Assembly (NCBI RefSeq): GCF_016809835.1
Contig: NZ_JAFBIL020000005.1
Span: 433,252-497,251 of the forward strand
Source of the DNA: Massilia soli
GTDB taxonomy: Bacteria > Pseudomonadota > Gammaproteobacteria > Burkholderiales > Burkholderiaceae_D
Direction of reading: 5' to 3'
DNA: 64,000 nt
Under the pieces are notes generated by a model, which saw only the letters and a list, made by a program, of their open reading frames with translations, ran no database searches and had not been told where the DNA came from. The first letter of the stretch is position 1, and each line of letters starts with the position of its first letter. The position numbers and the translations under genes are program-made. Below, piece after piece: positions 44,177 through 54,882 of this stretch.

Positions 44177-46420
44177 ATGAGAACAATAACCACCCGCGCA
44201 GCCAACTGGACCGTCATCGCTATCGCCGCCATGCTGGGTGCATGCGGCGGCGGCGGCGGCGGCGATGGGGGCGGCTGCCTCAACCTCGACCCGTCGCGCA
44301 ACCCGGCATTGCCGGCATGCAGTGGCGCCGCGCCGGGAGCCCCGGCGGCGGCGCTTGCACCGATTGCCGTTTCGCTGGCTGCACCAGGCGGCGCTGCGAC
44401 ATCAACCGTTTCGCCGAAGACGCCGGCGACCGCGCAGGCGGTGGTCAGGACCGGCAGCGGCAATCCGGTTGCGGGGGTGGCGGTCACCTTCACCAGCAGC
44501 GATACCAGCGCGGCACTGGTACCCGCGTCGGGCACCGCGTTGACGGATTCGTCGGGCGTGGCCAGCATTGGCGTTGCGGCGGGCACCCAGGCCGGCGCAT
44601 ACACCATCACAGCGTCGGCGACCAAGGACAACGCCAGCGCCAAGGGCAGCGTGAGCTACACCGTGGTATTCCCTGTGCTGACCATGAGCGCGCTGACGAT
44701 CGGACCTTCGCCTCTGGCCGCCGGCGGCACCGCCAGCCTGTCGGTCACCGTCATGGACGGCGCTACGCCGTTCGCGCCAGCACAGTCGGTGGCCTTCACC
44801 TCGCCGTGCGCGGCGGCCGGCAAGGCGGTCATCAGTTCGCCCGTCAGCACGGTCAACGGCGTGGCCTCGACCTCGTACATCGACAAGGGCTGCGGCGCGC
44901 CAGACGTGGTGACCGCCACGACCACGCTCGCAGGCGCTGCCACCAGCCAGTCCGGCACGGTCAGCGTGCAAAGCGCAGTGGCCGGCCAGCTGGCCTTCGT
45001 GTCGGCGCTGCCGCAAAATATTTCGCTCAAGGGTACCGGCGGCGCGGGACGCCAGGAATCGTCGGTGATCGTCTTCAAACTGCGCGACAAGAACGGCAAT
45101 CCTGTCTCCGGCAAGCAGATTGATTTTTCGCTGACGACGACGGTCGGGGGCCTGGCGATCAATCCGGCCACCTCCACCACCGGCGCCGACGGCAGCGCCA
45201 GCACGGTGGTGGCGGGCGGCACGGTGAACACGCCGGTGAGGGTGATCGCTACCGTCGCCGGCACCACCATCACGTCGATGTCGGACCAGCTGGTAGTCTC
45301 GACTGGCGTACCGGATCAGAACAGCTTTACCATCGCGACCGAGATCTACAACGTCGAGGGAGCGAACTACAGCGGATGCCCGTCGCCAGTGGGTTCCAGG
45401 GTCACGGTGCGGCTGGCCGACCACTTCAACAATCCGGCGCCCGACGGTACCGCCGTGAGCTTCACCGCCGAAGGCGGAACGGTGGACGGATCGTGCCTGA
45501 CCGGCCTGGAATCGACCACGCTCACCGACGGCACGGTCGTGCTTCAGAAAGGCATACCCGGATCATGCTCGGTGCGCTTCTGCGCGGCCAACCCGCGCCC
45601 GGCCGATGGTCGGGTGACCATCCTTGCTTACGCGCTGGGCGAAGAGAGCTTCGTCGATACCAAGGGCACCAACCTGTATTACGATGCGATCGATCCGTAC
45701 CAGGACCTGGGCGAACCGTTCCGCAACGATCGTGCGATCACGAACCTGAATGCCAATGCCAACTGGGGTGTCGAAGACGCGACGCCGACCGTCCAGCTCA
45801 AGCCGCGCGATCCTGATGGCGACCGCTGGTCGCTCGGCAATCGCGCCAGGATTGCTGGGGAGACCTTCATCGACTCGAACAGTTCAGGAGGCTGGAACAG
45901 CGGCGGCGATGGCATCTACAACGGCGTGCTCAAGCCCATTCCCGACACGCGCATGCAGGTGACCCATGTGCGCGGCGCGATCGTGCAAGTGATGTCGGCC
46001 AGTTCCGCGGCGATCACATCGACGGGCGCCCAGTCGGTGGCGCTGAGCCACTGCGTCAGCGGTACGCCGTTCGTCAACAACGCGGTCACGCTGCGGCTGG
46101 CAATCCGCGATACCAACCCGACCGTGTTCGCACTGAACAACCTGCCCGGCAACATTCTCCCGGCAGGAACCAGGATCGAGTTCTCCGCGTCCAACGGCAC
46201 CATCCTCGGCGACCGGGTGCACATCGTCCCCAACACCAACAGCCCGGCGGAGCAAGAGTGGACCTACACGGTGATGATGCAGAGCGACGCGACCCAGACA
46301 TCGCCTGTCAGCGCGCCGCCGCTGTACTGCTCGAATACGGTCACCAGCGGCGAGTTGACGGTGAAGGTGACGACACCCATGGGCGTCGTCACGACCCGCA
46401 GCTATCCGGTGACCGACTGA
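44177..46420 (+). CDS. Large Ig-like (Big_1-type) surface lipoprotein closing the Tad locus
   Basis: A 747-residue lipoprotein: lipobox MLGAC at Cys23, followed by a Gly run. At least three bacterial Ig-like repeats lie at about 60-165, 170-265 and 275-380 (typified by GNPVAGVAVTFTSSDTSA and GNPVSGKQIDFSLTT), with a probable fourth at 400-500 (FNNPAPDGTAVSFTAEGGT). Residues 500-747 have no recognised domain and contain PRDPDGDRWSLGN and scattered Cys. AGGAG precedes ATG 44177, which is 20 bp after the TPR gene, so it is co-transcribed. It resembles invasin-like adhesins; a role in pilus-linked adhesion is inferred from position only. Confidence 0.82.
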   Translation: MRTITTRAANWTVIAIAAMLGACGGGGGGDGGGCLNLDPSRNPALPACSGAAPGAPAAALAPIAVSLAAPGGAATSTVSPKTPATAQAVVRTGSGNPVAGVAVTFTSSDTSAALVPASGTALTDSSGVASIGVAAGTQAGAYTITASATKDNASAKGSVSYTVVFPVLTMSALTIGPSPLAAGGTASLSVTVMDGATPFAPAQSVAFTSPCAAAGKAVISSPVSTVNGVASTSYIDKGCGAPDVVTATTTLAGAATSQSGTVSVQSAVAGQLAFVSALPQNISLKGTGGAGRQESSVIVFKLRDKNGNPVSGKQIDFSLTTTVGGLAINPATSTTGADGSASTVVAGGTVNTPVRVIATVAGTTITSMSDQLVVSTGVPDQNSFTIATEIYNVEGANYSGCPSPVGSRVTVRLADHFNNPAPDGTAVSFTAEGGTVDGSCLTGLESTTLTDGTVVLQKGIPGSCSVRFCAANPRPADGRVTILAYALGEESFVDTKGTNLYYDAIDPYQDLGEPFRNDRAITNLNANANWGVEDATPTVQLKPRDPDGDRWSLGNRARIAGETFIDSNSSGGWNSGGDGIYNGVLKPIPDTRMQVTHVRGAIVQVMSASSAAITSTGAQSVALSHCVSGTPFVNNAVTLRLAIRDTNPTVFALNNLPGNILPAGTRIEFSASNGTILGDRVHIVPNTNSPAEQEWTYTVMMQSDATQTSPVSAPPLYCSNTVTSGELTVKVTTPMGVVTTRSYPVTD

Positions 46421-46474
46421 GGGAAGGCTTCGTCGCGCGATGCGCGATCCGCTCGTCCGGGCTGCCCCCATCAC

Positions 46475-46550
46475 ATCGGGGACAGACCACCATTTTAGAA
46501 GTTTTCACCAAACGAATAGTTCCAAAATCGGGGTCTGTCCCCGATTTTGG
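46475..46550. repeat. REP-like palindromic element after the Tad locus
   Basis: Two nested inverted repeats. The outer has 14-bp perfect arms, ATCGGGGACAGACC at 46475-46488 and GGTCTGTCCCCGAT at 46532-46545. The inner hairpin has 12-bp arms CCAAAATCGGGG and CCCCGATTTTGG around TCTGT (46522-46550). The GGGGACAGACC / GGTCTGTCCCC theme is common in intergenic REP-type repeats associated with TnpA_REP transposases; no such transposase is present here. The hairpin may also stop transcription from the Tad operon. Confidence 0.75.
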
Positions 46551-46628
46551 AAGATTCGGGCGGGCCTGCGCAGCAGGCTTGGCCGAGCGGATGCCCGCCA
46601 CGAACCACTGCGACGCTTCAGGAACGGC

Positions 46629-46895
46629 TTAAACGTCGGCGGTGGTGTATTCGATGCCGCCGACCATGCGCGCGGAAAGGTTGTACAGCCAGCCGCTGAT
46701 GATGATGCCAATGAAGCAGAACAGCGCGTAGAAGAGCGGCACCATCAAAAACAGGGCCGCCCCTCCAACCCCCGGCATCATCACCGGCGCGAACGTGAAC
46801 ATCAGTCCGACGATCGGCACGGAGAGCAGGAGGTACATGAGCGCAATGACTTTAGCCGACTGCACGAGGGATACTTTCACGATCTGTTTTTTCAT
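46629..46895 (-). CDS. Small membrane protein, DUF3566-like
   Basis: An 88-residue membrane protein with two hydrophobic helices (about 14-38 and 45-75) and the conserved ends KKQIVKVSLVQSAKVIAL and GWLYNLSARMVGGIEYTT, which match my memory of DUF3566-type proteins. Function unknown. It is on the trp strand, 158 bp downstream of trpA, and converges with the Tad operon end. It may be the last gene of the leu-trp run or an independent unit. Confidence 0.72.
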   Translation of the reverse strand: MKKQIVKVSLVQSAKVIALMYLLLSVPIVGLMFTFAPVMMPGVGGAALFLMVPLFYALFCFIGIIISGWLYNLSARMVGGIEYTTADV

Positions 46896-47053
46896 GTGGA
46901 CACCGTGGTAAGGTTTATCGGATGCAACTCCGCCTCACTATAGCTAGCTGGCCGCACACAAACATTGCTTGAATCGTGGTCCATCCCCGATTCAACGCAA
47001 GAGAAATCGTGAAGAATGCCCCTCGAACCTGCAACTTACATCGTGACAGGCGA

Positions 47054-47857
47054 TCAGGTTTTGCTGTCGAGCGCAGCCCGGATCCCGGACACGAACGAGC
47101 GCACCGCTTCGACTGCCTGCTCTTTCGGCGTGTTCTCCAGCTCCTGGATGATGCGGCTGCCGATGACCACCGCATCGGCCACCGCGGCCACCGCTTTGGC
47201 AGTGGCGGCGTCGCGGATGCCGAAGCCCACGCCGATCGGCAGCTTGACGTGCTCGCGGATCGCCGCCACCCGGCGCGCCACGTCGTCGGTGTCGATGGTG
47301 CCGGCCCCGGTCACGCCCTTGAGCGAGACGTAGTAGCTAAAGCCGCTGCCGACCCGCGCCACCTGCGCAATGCGTGCCGGCGTCGAGGTCGGCGCCAGCA
47401 GGAAGATCAGGTCGAGATCATTGGCGCGCATCGCGGCCGCAAACTCTTCGCATTCTTCCGGCGGATAGTCGACCACGATGGCGCCGTCGGCCCCCGCCTC
47501 TGTCGAGGCGCGGATGAAGGCGTCCGGTCCGATCCGCTCGATCGGATTGGCGTATCCCATCAAGACGACCGGGGTGTGCTGGTTGGTCTTGCGGAATTCG
47601 CGCACGTAATTGAATACGTCGCCGAGACCGATGTTGAATTTCAGCGCGCGTTCGCAGGCGCGCTGGATCACCGGGCCTTCGGCCATCGGGTCGGAGAACG
47701 GGACGCCCAGTTCAAGGACGTCGGCGCCGCCCGCGACCAGCGCGTGCATCAGCGGCACCGTCATCTCGGGACCCGGGTCGCCGGCGGTGATAAAGGTCAC
47801 CAGGCCGGTTTTGTTTTGCGCCTTCAGCGCGGCAAAGGTTGGTGCGATTCTGGACAT
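47054..47857 (-). CDS. trpA: Tryptophan synthase alpha subunit
   Basis: A 267-residue TIM barrel cleaving indole-3-glycerol phosphate and channelling indole to TrpB. Catalytic Glu and Asp are in [14 protein letters not shown]; the phosphate site is [13 protein letters not shown]. Starts [20 protein letters not shown]. Lies 35 bp after trpB. In related genomes accD follows here; in this window DUF3566 and then the Tad locus follow. Confidence 0.97.
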   Translation of the reverse strand: MSRIAPTFAALKAQNKTGLVTFITAGDPGPEMTVPLMHALVAGGADVLELGVPFSDPMAEGPVIQRACERALKFNIGLGDVFNYVREFRKTNQHTPVVLMGYANPIERIGPDAFIRASTEAGADGAIVVDYPPEECEEFAAAMRANDLDLIFLLAPTSTPARIAQVARVGSGFSYYVSLKGVTGAGTIDTDDVARRVAAIREHVKLPIGVGFGIRDAATAKAVAAVADAVVIGSRIIQELENTPKEQAVEAVRSFVSGIRAALDSKT

Positions 47858-47892
47858 GTTCTGTTCTTTCGTTGTGGTGGGTGTATCGATGG

Positions 47893-49140
47893 TTAGCTGA
47901 AGTCCAGCCCCATCTTTTCCGCCACGGTGTGCATGTCCTTGTCGCCCCGGCCCGACAGGTTCGCCAGTACCAGCTGGTCCTTCGGCAGCGTCGCTGCCAG
48001 CTTGGCCGCGTAGGCCAGCGCGTGCGCCGATTCGAGCGCCGGGATGATGCCTTCGATGCGGCAGCAGTCGTGGAACGCCTGCAGGGCTTCATCGTCGCTG
48101 ATCGACACGTATTCGGCGCGCGCCGAGTCCTTCAGCCACGCGTGCTCCGGCCCGACACCCGGATAATCGAGGCCTGCCGATACCGAGTGGGTCTCGATGA
48201 TCTGGCCGTTGGCGTCCTGCAGCAGGTAGGTACGGTTGCCGTGCAGGACGCCGGGAATACCCGCGCTCAAGGACGCTGCATGCATGCCCGAGGCGATGCC
48301 ATGGCCCGCCGCTTCCACCCCTACCAGCCGCACACTCTTCTCGTCGATGTACGGATAGAAAATTCCCATCGCGTTCGATCCGCCGCCGATGCAGGCGACC
48401 ACGTAGTCGGGCTGGCGCCCGGTCATCTCGGGCATCTGCACGCGGCACTCTTCGCCGATCACCGACTGGAAGTCGCGCACCAGCATCGGGTACGGGTGCG
48501 GTCCGGCCACCGTGCCGATGATGTAGAAGGTATTTTCAATGTTGGTGACCCAGTCGCGCATCGCTTCATTGAGCGCGTCCTTGAGGGTCTTGGAGCCCGA
48601 TTCGACCGGCACCACGGTAGCGCCGAGCAGCTTCATGCGGTACACGTTCTGGGCCTGGCGGCGCACGTCTTCGCTGCCCATGTAGACCACGCATTCAAGG
48701 CCGAAGCGCGCGCAGATGGTGGCCGTGGCGACGCCGTGCTGGCCGGCGCCGGTTTCGGCGATGATGCGCTTTTTGCCCATGCGGCGCGCCAGCAGCGCCT
48801 GGCCGATCACGTTGTTGATCTTGTGCGCCCCGGTGTGGTTCAGGTCTTCGCGCTTGAAGAAAATCTGCGCGCCGCCCATGATCTCGGACCAGCGCTTGGC
48901 ATGGTAGATCGGCGAGGGACGGCCGACGAAGTGCTTGAGCTCATAGCGGAATTCGTCGAGGAACTCGGGGTCCACGCTGTACCGGGCGTAGGCTTCGCTG
49001 AGTTCGGCCAGGGCGTGGCTCAGGGTTTCGGCCACGAAGGCGCCGCCATACTGGCCGAAATGGCCCTTGGCGTCGGGAAGCTGGTAGTCGGTGGTCTTGA
49101 AGAGGTTCGCGGCTGGGCCGCGTTCAGGTGCTTCTTTCAT
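47893..49140 (-). CDS. trpB: Tryptophan synthase beta subunit
   Basis: A 415-residue PLP enzyme joining indole and serine. The PLP Lys is in [19 protein letters not shown], the indole-channel Glu in [13 protein letters not shown], and the phosphate loop in [12 protein letters not shown]. The N-terminus has the usual extension of proteobacterial TrpB ([16 protein letters not shown]). The start overlaps the trpF end by 17 bp, so translation is coupled. Normal length. Confidence 0.97.
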   Translation of the reverse strand: MKEAPERGPAANLFKTTDYQLPDAKGHFGQYGGAFVAETLSHALAELSEAYARYSVDPEFLDEFRYELKHFVGRPSPIYHAKRWSEIMGGAQIFFKREDLNHTGAHKINNVIGQALLARRMGKKRIIAETGAGQHGVATATICARFGLECVVYMGSEDVRRQAQNVYRMKLLGATVVPVESGSKTLKDALNEAMRDWVTNIENTFYIIGTVAGPHPYPMLVRDFQSVIGEECRVQMPEMTGRQPDYVVACIGGGSNAMGIFYPYIDEKSVRLVGVEAAGHGIASGMHAASLSAGIPGVLHGNRTYLLQDANGQIIETHSVSAGLDYPGVGPEHAWLKDSARAEYVSISDDEALQAFHDCCRIEGIIPALESAHALAYAAKLAATLPKDQLVLANLSGRGDKDMHTVAEKMGLDFS

Positions 49141-49816
49141 GATGGTTTTCGCTTTCAGAGGTGGCGTCGGCTACCCGGACCGCCTGCACGAAGGCAGCGA
49201 TCTTGTGGGCGTCCTTGATGCCCTTCTGCTGTTCGACACCACTGCTGATGTCGACCGCATACGGGCGTACACGTACCACCGCGTCAGTCGCGTTTTGTAC
49301 GCTCAAGCCACCACTCAAAACGACCCGAGGCGCGATTTCTTTTGGGACTATGGACCAATCGAAGACCTTTCCTGCGCCACCGTAGGCGTCCACGAAGGTA
49401 TCGAGCAAAAGGCCCGAAAACAGCGGACTGGCGGCGCGGTATTCACTTTCGTATTCTAGCAAATCGGCGCCGCGCGTGTCGGGCCGCACCCGAAATACCC
49501 GCATGAAGGGCCGGTTGGCGGCCGCCGCGAGTGCCGCGCACTGCTGCGGGGTCTCGTCGCCATGGAACTGCAGCAGCGCCAGCGGGACGATATGGGTGAT
49601 CGCCGCGACTTCGGCCACGCTGGCGTTGACGAACAGGCCGACGCTCGATACGAACGGCGGCACGCCCGACACCAGCGACGCCGCCTGCGCCGCCGTGACA
49701 AAACGCGGGCTCTTTGGGTAAAACACGAAGCCGAGGGCGTCGGCGCCGGCGCCGGCCGCGGCGGCGACATCCTGCGCGCGGGTCAGCCCGCAGATCTTGA
49801 TGCGTGTGCGCTGCAA
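49124..49816 (-). CDS. trpF: Phosphoribosylanthranilate isomerase
   Basis: A 230-residue TIM-barrel isomerase of tryptophan synthesis. Catalytic Cys is in [13 protein letters not shown] and Asp in [21 protein letters not shown] is also diagnostic. The start is TTG at 49816, preceded by AAGGAGG at good spacing, which fixes it despite the rare start codon. The C-terminal tail is extended ([15 protein letters not shown]) because the frame reads into trpB. Lies 16 bp after truA. Confidence 0.96.
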   Translation of the reverse strand: MQRTRIKICGLTRAQDVAAAAGAGADALGFVFYPKSPRFVTAAQAASLVSGVPPFVSSVGLFVNASVAEVAAITHIVPLALLQFHGDETPQQCAALAAAANRPFMRVFRVRPDTRGADLLEYESEYRAASPLFSGLLLDTFVDAYGGAGKVFDWSIVPKEIAPRVVLSGGLSVQNATDAVVRVRPYAVDISSGVEQQKGIKDAHKIAAFVQAVRVADATSESENHHERST

Positions 49817-49832
49817 GGCAGCCTCCTTCAGG

Positions 49833-50657
49833 TTAGAACCAGCCGAGGGGCGAGCTGTCTTCCTGCGGCAGGCCCCACTTGGGATCGTACCCTACTTTGG
49901 CCAGATACAGCCCGTCCGGCATGAAGGTCGGTGCGGCCATGTCGCGGTCGCCGCTTTCGAGCACTTCGCGCATCCACGCCACCGGCTGGCGGCCAATGCC
50001 GACATAGACCAGCGAGCCAACCAGGTTGCGCACCATGTGGTGCAGGAAGGCCGCGGCGGTGATGGTGAAGATGATGACGTCGCCGCGCCGCTCGATGCGC
50101 AGGTCGCGCAGCTGCTTGACCGGGGACTTGGCCTGGCACTGCGACGAGCGGAACGCCGAGAAGTCGTGCGTGCCGACCAGGCACTGCGCCGCTTCGCGCA
50201 TCAACGCGACGTCGATCGGGCGAAACACCCAGCCCGCACGCCCGGCCAGGAGCGCCGAGCGGTTCGCGTTGTTATACAAGACGTAGTGGTAGGTGCGCGA
50301 ATGGGCCGAGAAGCGCGCGTGGAACTCGTGCTCCGGGTCGGGCGCAAGCTCTTTTGCCCAGCGCACCACGATCGAATCGGGCAGGAAGGCGTTCACGCCG
50401 CGCACCCACGCGTTGATGGGGCGCGACAGGCTGGTGTCGAAGTGGATTACCTGTTCCAGCGCGTGGACGCCGGCATCGGTGCGGCCGGCGCAGGTGGTTG
50501 GCAACGCGACGCGCGCAAATTCCGCGAGCGCCATTTCCAGCCGGTCCTGCACCGTATTCCTGTCGGGCTGCTTCTGGTAGCCGCTCCAGCTGCTACCGTC
50601 ATACTGGACGCCGAGTGCTATCCGTTTCTGTTCGGGTCCTTCTGGTAAAGCCTTCAT
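49833..50657 (-). CDS. truA: tRNA pseudouridine(38-40) synthase TruA
   Basis: A 274-residue enzyme that makes pseudouridine in the anticodon stem-loop. The catalytic Asp is in [25 protein letters not shown] and [17 protein letters not shown] are further conserved segments. The start ATG overlaps the fimV stop by one base (TAATG), indicating coupling. The fimV-truA-trpF order is conserved in Burkholderiales. Confidence 0.96.
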   Translation of the reverse strand: MKALPEGPEQKRIALGVQYDGSSWSGYQKQPDRNTVQDRLEMALAEFARVALPTTCAGRTDAGVHALEQVIHFDTSLSRPINAWVRGVNAFLPDSIVVRWAKELAPDPEHEFHARFSAHSRTYHYVLYNNANRSALLAGRAGWVFRPIDVALMREAAQCLVGTHDFSAFRSSQCQAKSPVKQLRDLRIERRGDVIIFTITAAAFLHHMVRNLVGSLVYVGIGRQPVAWMREVLESGDRDMAAPTFMPDGLYLAKVGYDPKWGLPQEDSSPLGWF

Positions 50658-53527
50658 TAACCCAGCTTCGCCCGCATCTCGTTGGCCTTGCCAACCTGCG
50701 CCGAGTTACCGCCCTTGATGACTTCATCGAGCAGTTCGCGCGCGCCTTCCTTGTCGCCGATCTCCTGGTAGGCAATGGCCAGGTCGAGCTTGGTTTCCAT
50801 TTCCATGTCGGCGTTCGACAAATCGTCGATGCCATCGCCGGAGTCGTCGAGGCGGTCGAGTTCATTCAGGTCGGGCAGCGCGGTGTCGTCCGCGCGATGC
50901 GGCTCGACCGCAGGCAGGTCAAGGTCGATGCCCGACATGTCGAACTGCGGCGCGGCCGGCGCCGACAGCGGCGCCTGCGGGGTTTCGTCGAGCGGATCGA
51001 ACGTCATGTCCGGCAGCGCAAATTCGTCTTTCAGCTGCAGGCTGTCGTCACGCGCGCCGGTTTCGGCAACTGGCGCCGGCGCTGGCGTCGGCAGGTCGAA
51101 GTCCATGGTGTCGAGGTCGAGCAGCGAATCCGGGCGGCTGTCCGCCTCGGCGGTGGCGCTTGGCGGCACCGGCGGCACGTCGAAGTCGCTCAGGTCGACG
51201 GTGCCGTAGTCGCGCGGCGGCTCGTCGGCCTTGTCCTGGCCGAGGTCCAGGCTGATGTCGTTGAACGGCGTCGGAGCCGGCACAGCGGTCTCCTGTTCCT
51301 TGGCTGGCGAGTCGAACGACATGTCGAAGTCCATGTCGAACTCCTGCGCGGTCGGCACCGGCGCCGGCGCTTCATCGGCCAGCTTGTCGTCGCTCGGTCC
51401 GGACATCGGGATCGGGTCGTTCTGCGCAATTGGCTCGAATGACAGGCCGCCCAGGTCGAAGTCCAGCGAGTGGTCTTCCGCTGGCGCAGGTGCTGCCGCC
51501 ACCACTTCCGGCGCTGGCGCCTGGTCGGCTTTCTGAGTGTCGTCGGCCAGGCCGAGGTCGAAGTCCATGGTCGCGTCGCTGGTATCGTCGGCATTCAGGG
51601 CGTCGTGCAGCTCCTGCGACAGGATCGCCTGCTGGCCGCGCTCTTCAGCGCTGGCTTCAGGCGCCACAACGGCGGCGCCTGCGGCGCCCGCGTACAGCGG
51701 GTTGAGCGGGTCGAGCGCCAGGCCAAGCGCCGCTGCCTGCACCCAGTCGTCGCCCTGGCCTTTGGTGATGCCGTACATCTCGCTGGCCTGTGCTTCGAAC
51801 GCGCGCTGGTCCTTGCGGGCCGCGTAGATCTCGAGCAGTTTCAGGCGCACCGGATTGCGTTCAGGGTGGCTGCGCAGCGCTTCCTTGAGAATCTCCTCGG
51901 CTTGCGCGTCGCGGCCGTAGGCGATGTAGACATCGGCTTCGGCGATCGGATCGACTTCATTGGTATCGAGCTGGCTGGCCGATGGCGCGAAGCTGGAGTT
52001 GAACACGCTGTTGCTGGTGTCGACGCTCTGGCCGCCCGCCTCGGCGAACATCGAGTGCGCCTGGTCGGTCGGCGCACCGAGGATCGATGGTTCGGTCGGT
52101 CCCTGGTCGACTTCCTGCTTGCGGCGGCGCGCCGACGCGATGCCCACCAGCGCCAGCAGCAGCACGCCAAGGGCGGCCAGCACATAGCTGATGTTATCCA
52201 TGATCATGTCGGCGAACGACGGTTCTTCGGCCGTACGCGGCTTCTTGACTGCTGGCTTGACCGGCTTGGCAGGCGCAGGCACAGCAGCTGTAGCGGTATC
52301 GGCCGCCACCGGGGCTGCTGCGGCTGCCGCAGCAGCTGCTGGCGCCGCGGCCGCGGTGGCGTCCACGCCGGCCTTGCTCTTGACCGTCATCAGCTTTTCA
52401 AGGTCGTTGACGTTGCGTTCGAGCTCCTTGACGCGGGCGGTGGCTTCGGCCAGCGCCTTGTCCTTGGCGATGCGGTCTTCCTCGCTCGCCGCCGAGGTCC
52501 TGCCCTGCTCCGCGCTGGCTTGCGCCGCGCGCGACAGCTGCAGCTTGTCCTTCGATTCGGTGACGGCGGTTGGACGCTCTTCGACACGCGCCGTGATCTT
52601 GCCGGCGGCGCTCTGGCCTGCGTCCGGCGCCTTGGTCGGCGCGCTGGTGGCGACCTGGCCGGCCAGCTTGTTGCGGTAGGCGTTGAAGTCAGCCGCGTGG
52701 GCGACGACCACGCCGCGCGCTTCGCCTTCGCCGGTGCCGCGGATGGCACTTGAATCAGGCACCGACAAAATGCGGCCCGACTTCAGGCGGTTCATGTTCT
52801 TGCCAATGAAGGCGTCAGGGTTGGCGCGGTACAGCGCGACCAGCATCATGTCGAGCGAGATGTCGACCGGCTTCACCTGGGTCGCGATCTCGCCGAGCGT
52901 ATCGCCTGGCTTGACGCGGTATTCGCTGGCGGTCGAGGCCGGGCGTTCGGCGCGCGGCGCCGGCTGCTGCGGCACCGGCGCAACCGGACGCGGAGCCGGA
53001 CGGTAGTCCGGCGCTGCCGCGGCCGCGGCCGGCGCAGGCGCAGGGGCAGGACGCGCAGCGGTGCTCGACGGCGCGGCCACTTGCGCCGGCTGCGTCGTGC
53101 GCAGTTCGGCAGGATCGAGCAGGAAGGTGTACTCGCGCACCAGGCGCCCGCTGTCCCAGCTCAGCTCAAGCAGCATGTCGACGAACGGCTCGTTGAGCGG
53201 CTGCGACGAGGTGATCCTGACGATCTGCCGCCCTGCGCGCTGTTCGATGGCGAAGCGCAGCGACAGCAGCGCGGGATTGAATTCGATGTTCGCCAGGCGG
53301 AACGCGTCGGGTGACGCGAGCTTGGCGACCAGGCCGGAGGATTCCTCGGCCGACACGGACGTCAGTTCAATTTCGGCGCGCAGCGGTTGGCCGAGAGAGG
53401 ACAGGACGGTCAGCTTGCCAAGACCGGCAGCGTAAGCCGAAGAGGACAGCAACACGGCACTGGCGACCGCGCCGGCCAGTGCCTTCATCGCGAATGAGAC
53501 GATCTTGGGGCGATTGTTTACGTGCAT
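50657..53527 (-). CDS. fimV: FimV/HubP polar hub protein
   Basis: A roughly 956-residue peptidoglycan-binding inner-membrane protein that organises the cell pole, type IV pili and chemotaxis in related bacteria. Signal peptide residues 1 to about 34 (ending SAYA/AG), FimV N-terminal domain ([20 protein letters not shown]), LysM ([19 protein letters not shown], about 205-260), a coiled region, one membrane helix ([20 protein letters not shown], about 425-445), a very acidic Asp/Ala/Pro-rich cytoplasmic region with repeated DFDL motifs, and a C-terminal TPR ([20 protein letters not shown]). Start uncertain between ATG 53527 and 53539. Its presence beside a Tad locus is notable but standard for this gene order. 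Confidence 0.93.
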   Translation of the reverse strand: MHVNNRPKIVSFAMKALAGAVASAVLLSSSAYAAGLGKLTVLSSLGQPLRAEIELTSVSAEESSGLVAKLASPDAFRLANIEFNPALLSLRFAIEQRAGRQIVRITSSQPLNEPFVDMLLELSWDSGRLVREYTFLLDPAELRTTQPAQVAAPSSTAARPAPAPAPAAAAAAPDYRPAPRPVAPVPQQPAPRAERPASTASEYRVKPGDTLGEIATQVKPVDISLDMMLVALYRANPDAFIGKNMNRLKSGRILSVPDSSAIRGTGEGEARGVVVAHAADFNAYRNKLAGQVATSAPTKAPDAGQSAAGKITARVEERPTAVTESKDKLQLSRAAQASAEQGRTSAASEEDRIAKDKALAEATARVKELERNVNDLEKLMTVKSKAGVDATAAAAPAAAAAAAAAPVAADTATAAVPAPAKPVKPAVKKPRTAEEPSFADMIMDNISYVLAALGVLLLALVGIASARRRKQEVDQGPTEPSILGAPTDQAHSMFAEAGGQSVDTSNSVFNSSFAPSASQLDTNEVDPIAEADVYIAYGRDAQAEEILKEALRSHPERNPVRLKLLEIYAARKDQRAFEAQASEMYGITKGQGDDWVQAAALGLALDPLNPLYAGAAGAAVVAPEASAEERGQQAILSQELHDALNADDTSDATMDFDLGLADDTQKADQAPAPEVVAAAPAPAEDHSLDFDLGGLSFEPIAQNDPIPMSGPSDDKLADEAPAPVPTAQEFDMDFDMSFDSPAKEQETAVPAPTPFNDISLDLGQDKADEPPRDYGTVDLSDFDVPPVPPSATAEADSRPDSLLDLDTMDFDLPTPAPAPVAETGARDDSLQLKDEFALPDMTFDPLDETPQAPLSAPAAPQFDMSGIDLDLPAVEPHRADDTALPDLNELDRLDDSGDGIDDLSNADMEMETKLDLAIAYQEIGDKEGARELLDEVIKGGNSAQVGKANEMRAKLG

Positions 53528-53730
53528 AGTTGGCAGCATCAAGGTTAGCTAGGGGAAAAAGCGGTTTTCCCGGGAGTCCCAACATATCATCATGCTTTGG
53601 AGCATGCAAGCGTTTGGCCCGATAAGTGAGACTCTACGCCCGTAAAACGGGCGTTTTGATGCATTCTTTAGCAACCCCAAGCAACGCGGCGCAAGCAGTG
53701 CCGCGGGACGGCACTGCACATCTTGACAAC

Positions 53731-54858
53731 TTACTTGTCAAGGATAATACGAAGCATGCGGCGCAGCGGTTCGGCCGCGCCCCACAGCAGCTGGTCGCCG
53801 ACGGTGAAGGCCGACAGGTACTCGCCGCCCATCGACATCTTGCGCAGGCGGCCGACCGGAATGGTCAGGCTGCCGGTTACCGCCGCCGGCGACAGGTCGC
53901 GCATCGATGCTTCGCGATTGTTCGGCACCACCTTTACCCATTGGTTGTTGGCGGCGATGATGTCGTTGATCTCGTCGAGCGGCACATCCTTCGTCAGCTT
54001 GATGGTCAACGCCTGCGAATGGCAGCGCATCGCGCCGATGCGCACGCACAGGCCGTCGACCGGAATCTCGCGGCTGCCGAACGATGCGCCGCGGCCGAGG
54101 ATCTTGTTGGTCTCGGCGCCGGCCTTCCACTCTTCTTTCGACTGGCCGTTGCCCAGGTCCTTGTCGATCCACGGGATCAGGTTGCCGGCAAGCGGCACGC
54201 CGAACTGTTTGGTCTCGTCAGCCGACATGCCGTGCTGGGTCGCCAGCACCGCGCGGTCGATGTCGAGGATCGCCGCTGCCGGGTTGTCCAGCAGCGGCTT
54301 GACGGCGCCGTTGATGGTGCCGAACTGGGTGAGCAGCTCGCGCATGTGCTGGGCGCCGCCGCCTGACGCGGCCTGGTAGGTCATCGACGTCATCCACTCG
54401 ACCAGGCCATGCTGGAACAGGCCGCCGAGGCCCATCAACATGCACGACACCGTGCAGTTGCCGCCGACGTAGTTCTTCACGCCTTTGGTCATCGCGTTCT
54501 TGATGACGTCGAGGTTGACCGGGTCGAGCACGATGACGGCATCGTCGTTCATGCGCAAGGTCGATGCGGCGTCGATCCAGTAGCCGTTCCAGCCAGCGGC
54601 GCGCAGCTTCGGGAACACGTCGCTGGTGTAGTCGCCACCCTGGCACGAGATGATGATCTCGCATTTCGACAGCTCGGCAATGTCGCTCGCGTCCTTCAGG
54701 GTAGTCTCGTTCTTCGCCATCGCCGGCGCTTTGCCGCCGGCGTTAGAGGTCGTGAAGAACAGCGGTTCGATGTGGGCGAAGTCGCCCTCGTCCTGCATGC
54801 GTTGCATCAGGACCGAACCCACCATACCGCGCCAGCCTACCAAGCCTACTAATTTCAT
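53731..54858 (-). CDS. asd: Aspartate-semialdehyde dehydrogenase
   Basis: A 375-residue NADP enzyme of the lysine/threonine/methionine pathway. The NADP loop is [16 protein letters not shown], and the catalytic Cys is in [32 protein letters not shown] carries the substrate-binding Arg and active His. Length fits the Gram-negative class. Lies 24 bp after leuB, within the leu run; a 203-bp gap precedes fimV. Confidence 0.96.
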   Translation of the reverse strand: MKLVGLVGWRGMVGSVLMQRMQDEGDFAHIEPLFFTTSNAGGKAPAMAKNETTLKDASDIAELSKCEIIISCQGGDYTSDVFPKLRAAGWNGYWIDAASTLRMNDDAVIVLDPVNLDVIKNAMTKGVKNYVGGNCTVSCMLMGLGGLFQHGLVEWMTSMTYQAASGGGAQHMRELLTQFGTINGAVKPLLDNPAAAILDIDRAVLATQHGMSADETKQFGVPLAGNLIPWIDKDLGNGQSKEEWKAGAETNKILGRGASFGSREIPVDGLCVRIGAMRCHSQALTIKLTKDVPLDEINDIIAANNQWVKVVPNNREASMRDLSPAAVTGSLTIPVGRLRKMSMGGEYLSAFTVGDQLLWGAAEPLRRMLRIILDK

Positions 54859-54882
54859 TGTCGTTCCTCGTCTATTTAAAAA

